From assembly GCF_018143015.1 (NCBI RefSeq), contig NC_054746.1:17909532-17973531 (forward strand): DNA of 64,000 bases. Direction: 5' to 3'. Both the position numbers and the translations under genes were made by a program. Of the stretch, positions 61,240 through 64,000 are shown piece by piece (positions within the stretch are counted from its first letter, which is position 1; each line of letters starts with the position of its first letter). The notes beneath the pieces are model-generated. The model saw nothing but the letters and a program-made list of their open reading frames with translations. It was not told the origin of the DNA and searched no databases. Source of the stretch: Lytechinus variegatus (Eukaryota > Echinodermata > Echinoidea > Temnopleuroida > Toxopneustidae).

Positions 61240-61689
61240 TTAAATGGACTCACTCATACAAATGTTCAGTCTGACATCTGTCCTCTCTCTGATATCGTCT
61301 TGCATCCACGTCCACAGCAACAAGATTTCAGCTCCAAACAAATATTTCCTTTGGGATCCAGTGATGAAATATATATCCACAGCTCCACAATCATGTTTCT
61401 GTCCACTGATATTCACGATATTATCAAGTTCAAATTGATAAATCAAGAGGAGAACAACCGTCCAGAGACCCATCAACAAACCTCCCGTAAGGTTCGGATT
61501 AGTCTCAGCGAAGTTCTGCCTTGTAAACTTGCGACTAGTCCGCAGAAGAAAATTATAGAGATCTGTCCAAGAAAAAGATTGGTAACTGATTCTGCGACTG
61601 GAGTTCTTCCTAATAATATTCAAATGTATGAAGAGTGGATCGCCAGGACTGTTATCGAATGTTCTTTTTTCTTCGTGTCCATAATCCAA
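61240..61689 (-). other. Unidentified open frame, possible exon or gene relic
   Basis: About 150 codons open on the minus strand, ending RLNICMSESI and TAA at about 61240, with no ATG at its upstream end (it opens at TTG). It has a hydrophobic stretch (LLMGLWTVVLLLIYQF) and a second one (YLFGAEILLLWTW). The opposite strand is also open for 156 codons. I do not recognise a family. It could be a decayed exon of a membrane protein or chance. Confidence 0.25.
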
Positions 61690-62616
61690 TTGTAAAAATG
61701 GATATCATGCATTTAGTAAGAACTTCAAATTGCAGTATTCTCAATTCAAGTCTTGTTGAAGATACTTTTCAATTTCATCGTCGGAGGAGGCGTGGCATTG
61801 TGGCTGTAGTAGTCAACGATGAATAAATCAGGAAACAAACTTCTACGTGAATCGAGTCTCTGATGTGAAAATGTGCATGATAATTTTCATTCCATCACCA
61901 TGTCCATATGTTGAAACAACTTACAAATAACTTGCAGCAGATTGCCAATTCCATGAAATCTGTGGGATTGAAAAAAGAGAGACAATGAATACTGGTACAA
62001 TAATACATATCACAAATCACATGGAACTTAATACACAATTTGTTGATTTATACATTTAATTTTTCATGAACATGGGTCCCGGTCAAATAGCAGTTGGTCT
62101 TTGGTTGCAAAATAGAGGGACAGGATACATCCAGCAGGACAAAAGTTGAAAGCGAGCAAATAATTTTATGATATATGACACATAGGTCTAGTCATTCAGA
62201 ATGAATAAATTAAGCATGATGAAGAACTATGCACGTAAATAATACTTAACACAGGTTCTGGGAAGTATATCAGCAAAAGTTAAGCAAAATCTAAACTAAG
62301 TATACAAGCTTAAAGAAAAAAAGGTTTGGATATGTAAAAGAACCTTCTCTATCATAAGTAAACAAAAACGCTACAGTAAAAAAATAAATTGGGGAAAAAT
62401 ATCACAATTTGCTGATAGGGTGTTCAATCCCACGAGTGGTAAATAAATAAAGATAAATAAAAGCACTACCTAATTAGATACAAAATTGATAAATCTTGGA
62501 TCACCTTGAATATTTTGGCGGGTCGCACAAAAATGATCCGCGGGCCGCAATCTCAGATCCTGAGAATCCTAAGCCTGTATTCACATTCTGTAGTCAGTAC
62601 CAGCAAATATTTTTGT

Positions 62617-64000
62617 TCAATGGAAGTTTCTGTCTTTTTATCAGCCACTCTGCTTGTGAGAATGAAGGAAGGGGATGAAACATATCATGTCTAATAGCTA
62701 GGTATGCTGGAATACCACCGATAAACCTTTCTCAAGAGGCTGGCTATCTTAGAAAGATAGGAGGCAGGGTTAAGGAGTATTATAACCCGTTGTGTTGGTT
62801 AGGCTAATGGAAGGCCGCCAATAAAAGCTGAAGTGGAAGCCCGATGTAAATCAAGAGTTACTGTTATGTTAATCATTTTAATGGCAATGAAAGCGAATGC
62901 TCTTGAAAACCACTAGTTAAAGCTCAACTGGCTAACCTGGACAAATAAATAAGAACCGTAAATGTTTAAAATGTATCAAGCCTGAAAGGAGAATAAAGAT
63001 CATAAGTTACAAGTTACGAAAATTAAATGCCATGGATATTTTTTTAAAGATACTTCAAATACATGTACATGATTTATAAGGAGATTTTAAATTGTATTTC
63101 CCTTCATGCAGCCGCTCTGTTTCCTGGAATGGAAGAATAGAAACAATAACATGTTAGCGTGGCCACCACAGACATCATTTAAAGCCGGGGCAGCTACACT
63201 AGGAAATATGGGAAAGACCTCTGAAAGCTATCAATAAAAGCTGAAATAGCTACCTAAAAAAAGTCATTACCAATTTCAGCAGGGCCAATTAAAACCCTCC
63301 GGCTGAAGATGTTTCCCCTAGTAAAAAAAATGTAAAAGTATCATTATTAAAAGCCATTACCGATTTCAGCAAGGCCAATAAGAACCTACCAACTGAAGAT
63401 GATTCCCTTAGTAATAAAATTGAAAATAAGTATCATTATTTATAAAAAAATACACCCTTTTAAAAAAAAAATATATAATTACGAAAATCGGAAAAAAATA
63501 TTACGCTAATAATCAATTATAAATTGCAATTCAATATATTGAACTTTTGTTTTTGTATCAGCCGTTCTGCTTCTGAGAACAAGAAAAAAAATCATATCAT
63601 GTTAGGACACTGAGGCAAGGTTAGGGGAAGAATAACGTCAATGAACCTGGAATATATTTTTTGTTTAATGGAACTTTCTGTGTATGAATCAGCCACTCTG
63701 CTTGTGAGAATGAAAGAAGGGGGTAAAAATGTCATGTCTAATAGCTGGATACACTGGAATACCACCGATAAACCTTTCTGAAGTGGCTGGGTACCTTAGC
63801 AAGATAAGAGGCAGGGTTAAGGATTACTACAACCCGTTGTGTTAGTAAGGCTAAGGGAAGACCGCCAATAAAAGCTGAAGTGGGCTGCCCGATGTAAATC
63901 AAGAGTTACTGCTATGTTAATCATTTTAATGGCAATGAAAGCGAATGCTCTGGAAAACCACTAGTTAAAGCTCAACTGGCTAAACCATCTCCAATGAATA
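62617..64000. repeat. Right block of the dispersed repeat family, 1048-bp tandem offset
   Basis: The segment from CAGCCACTCTGCTTGTGAGA at about 62642 recurs at about 63690, offset 1048 bp, with high similarity for about 300 bp, and runs off the window end. Shorter related starts occur near 63109 and 63558. A separate pair, GCCATTACCGATTTCAGCAA and a variant, lies about 85 bp apart near 63265-63400. Confidence 0.75.

Overview
This window reads as animal nuclear DNA, most likely from a sea urchin (echinoid). The evidence is split genes with GT/AG introns, AT-rich sequence with many homopolymer G/C runs, and a dense load of interspersed repeats that I recognise as typical of urchin genomes: inverted-repeat elements beginning AGGTCAAGTCCACCCC and AGGGGAAGTTCACCCTGA, elements rich in GCGAGCGCGAAGCGCGAGC-like words, a TCTCGCCTGCATAGCAGAGCGAG family, and a tRNA-derived SINE. 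The organism assignment is from memory of such repeats, not from a search.

Three protein genes can be rebuilt exon by exon with matching phases. (1) NRDE2, minus strand, 10 coding exons between 21296 and 5491, 1275 aa: the nuclear exosome/MTR4 regulator. Four of its exons (1, 5, 9, 10) are short and easy to miss. (2) A stathmin-domain protein of STMND1 type, minus strand, 5 coding exons between 33681 and 26950, 330 aa, with an N-terminal MGCG acylation motif. (3) An MCFD2-type EF-hand secretory protein, plus strand, 4 coding exons between 43524 and 48116, 172 aa. The three are not known to act together; they are neighbours, not an operon.

Layout: 1-5490 intergenic and repeat-bearing; 5491-21296 NRDE2, with a 6.6 kb first intron holding a 1.8 kb solo LTR nested in a piggyBac-like MITE and a perfect 31-bp-arm palindrome; 21297-26949 NRDE2 promoter side, then a gene-poor stretch that may be the long STMND1 3' UTR; 26950-33681 STMND1, with DNA transposon relics in its introns; 33.7-39.7 kb upstream repeats including a hAT-like element with a perfect 8-bp target duplication; about 39.7-40.1 kb a probable MCFD2 promoter and 5' exon; 43.5-48.1 kb MCFD2; 48.1-52.3 kb MITE-rich intergenic DNA; 52.3-64 kb a large repeat domain built around a 3.9 kb minisatellite (54.4-58.35 kb) that contains a recently amplified 177-bp higher-order unit, flanked on both sides by diverged copies of another repeat family. 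No rRNA gene, intact tRNA gene or CRISPR array was seen. The most interesting leads are the minisatellite/repeat domain, a possible minus-strand transcript next to it, the X-box-like site upstream of STMND1, and the nested transposon layers.
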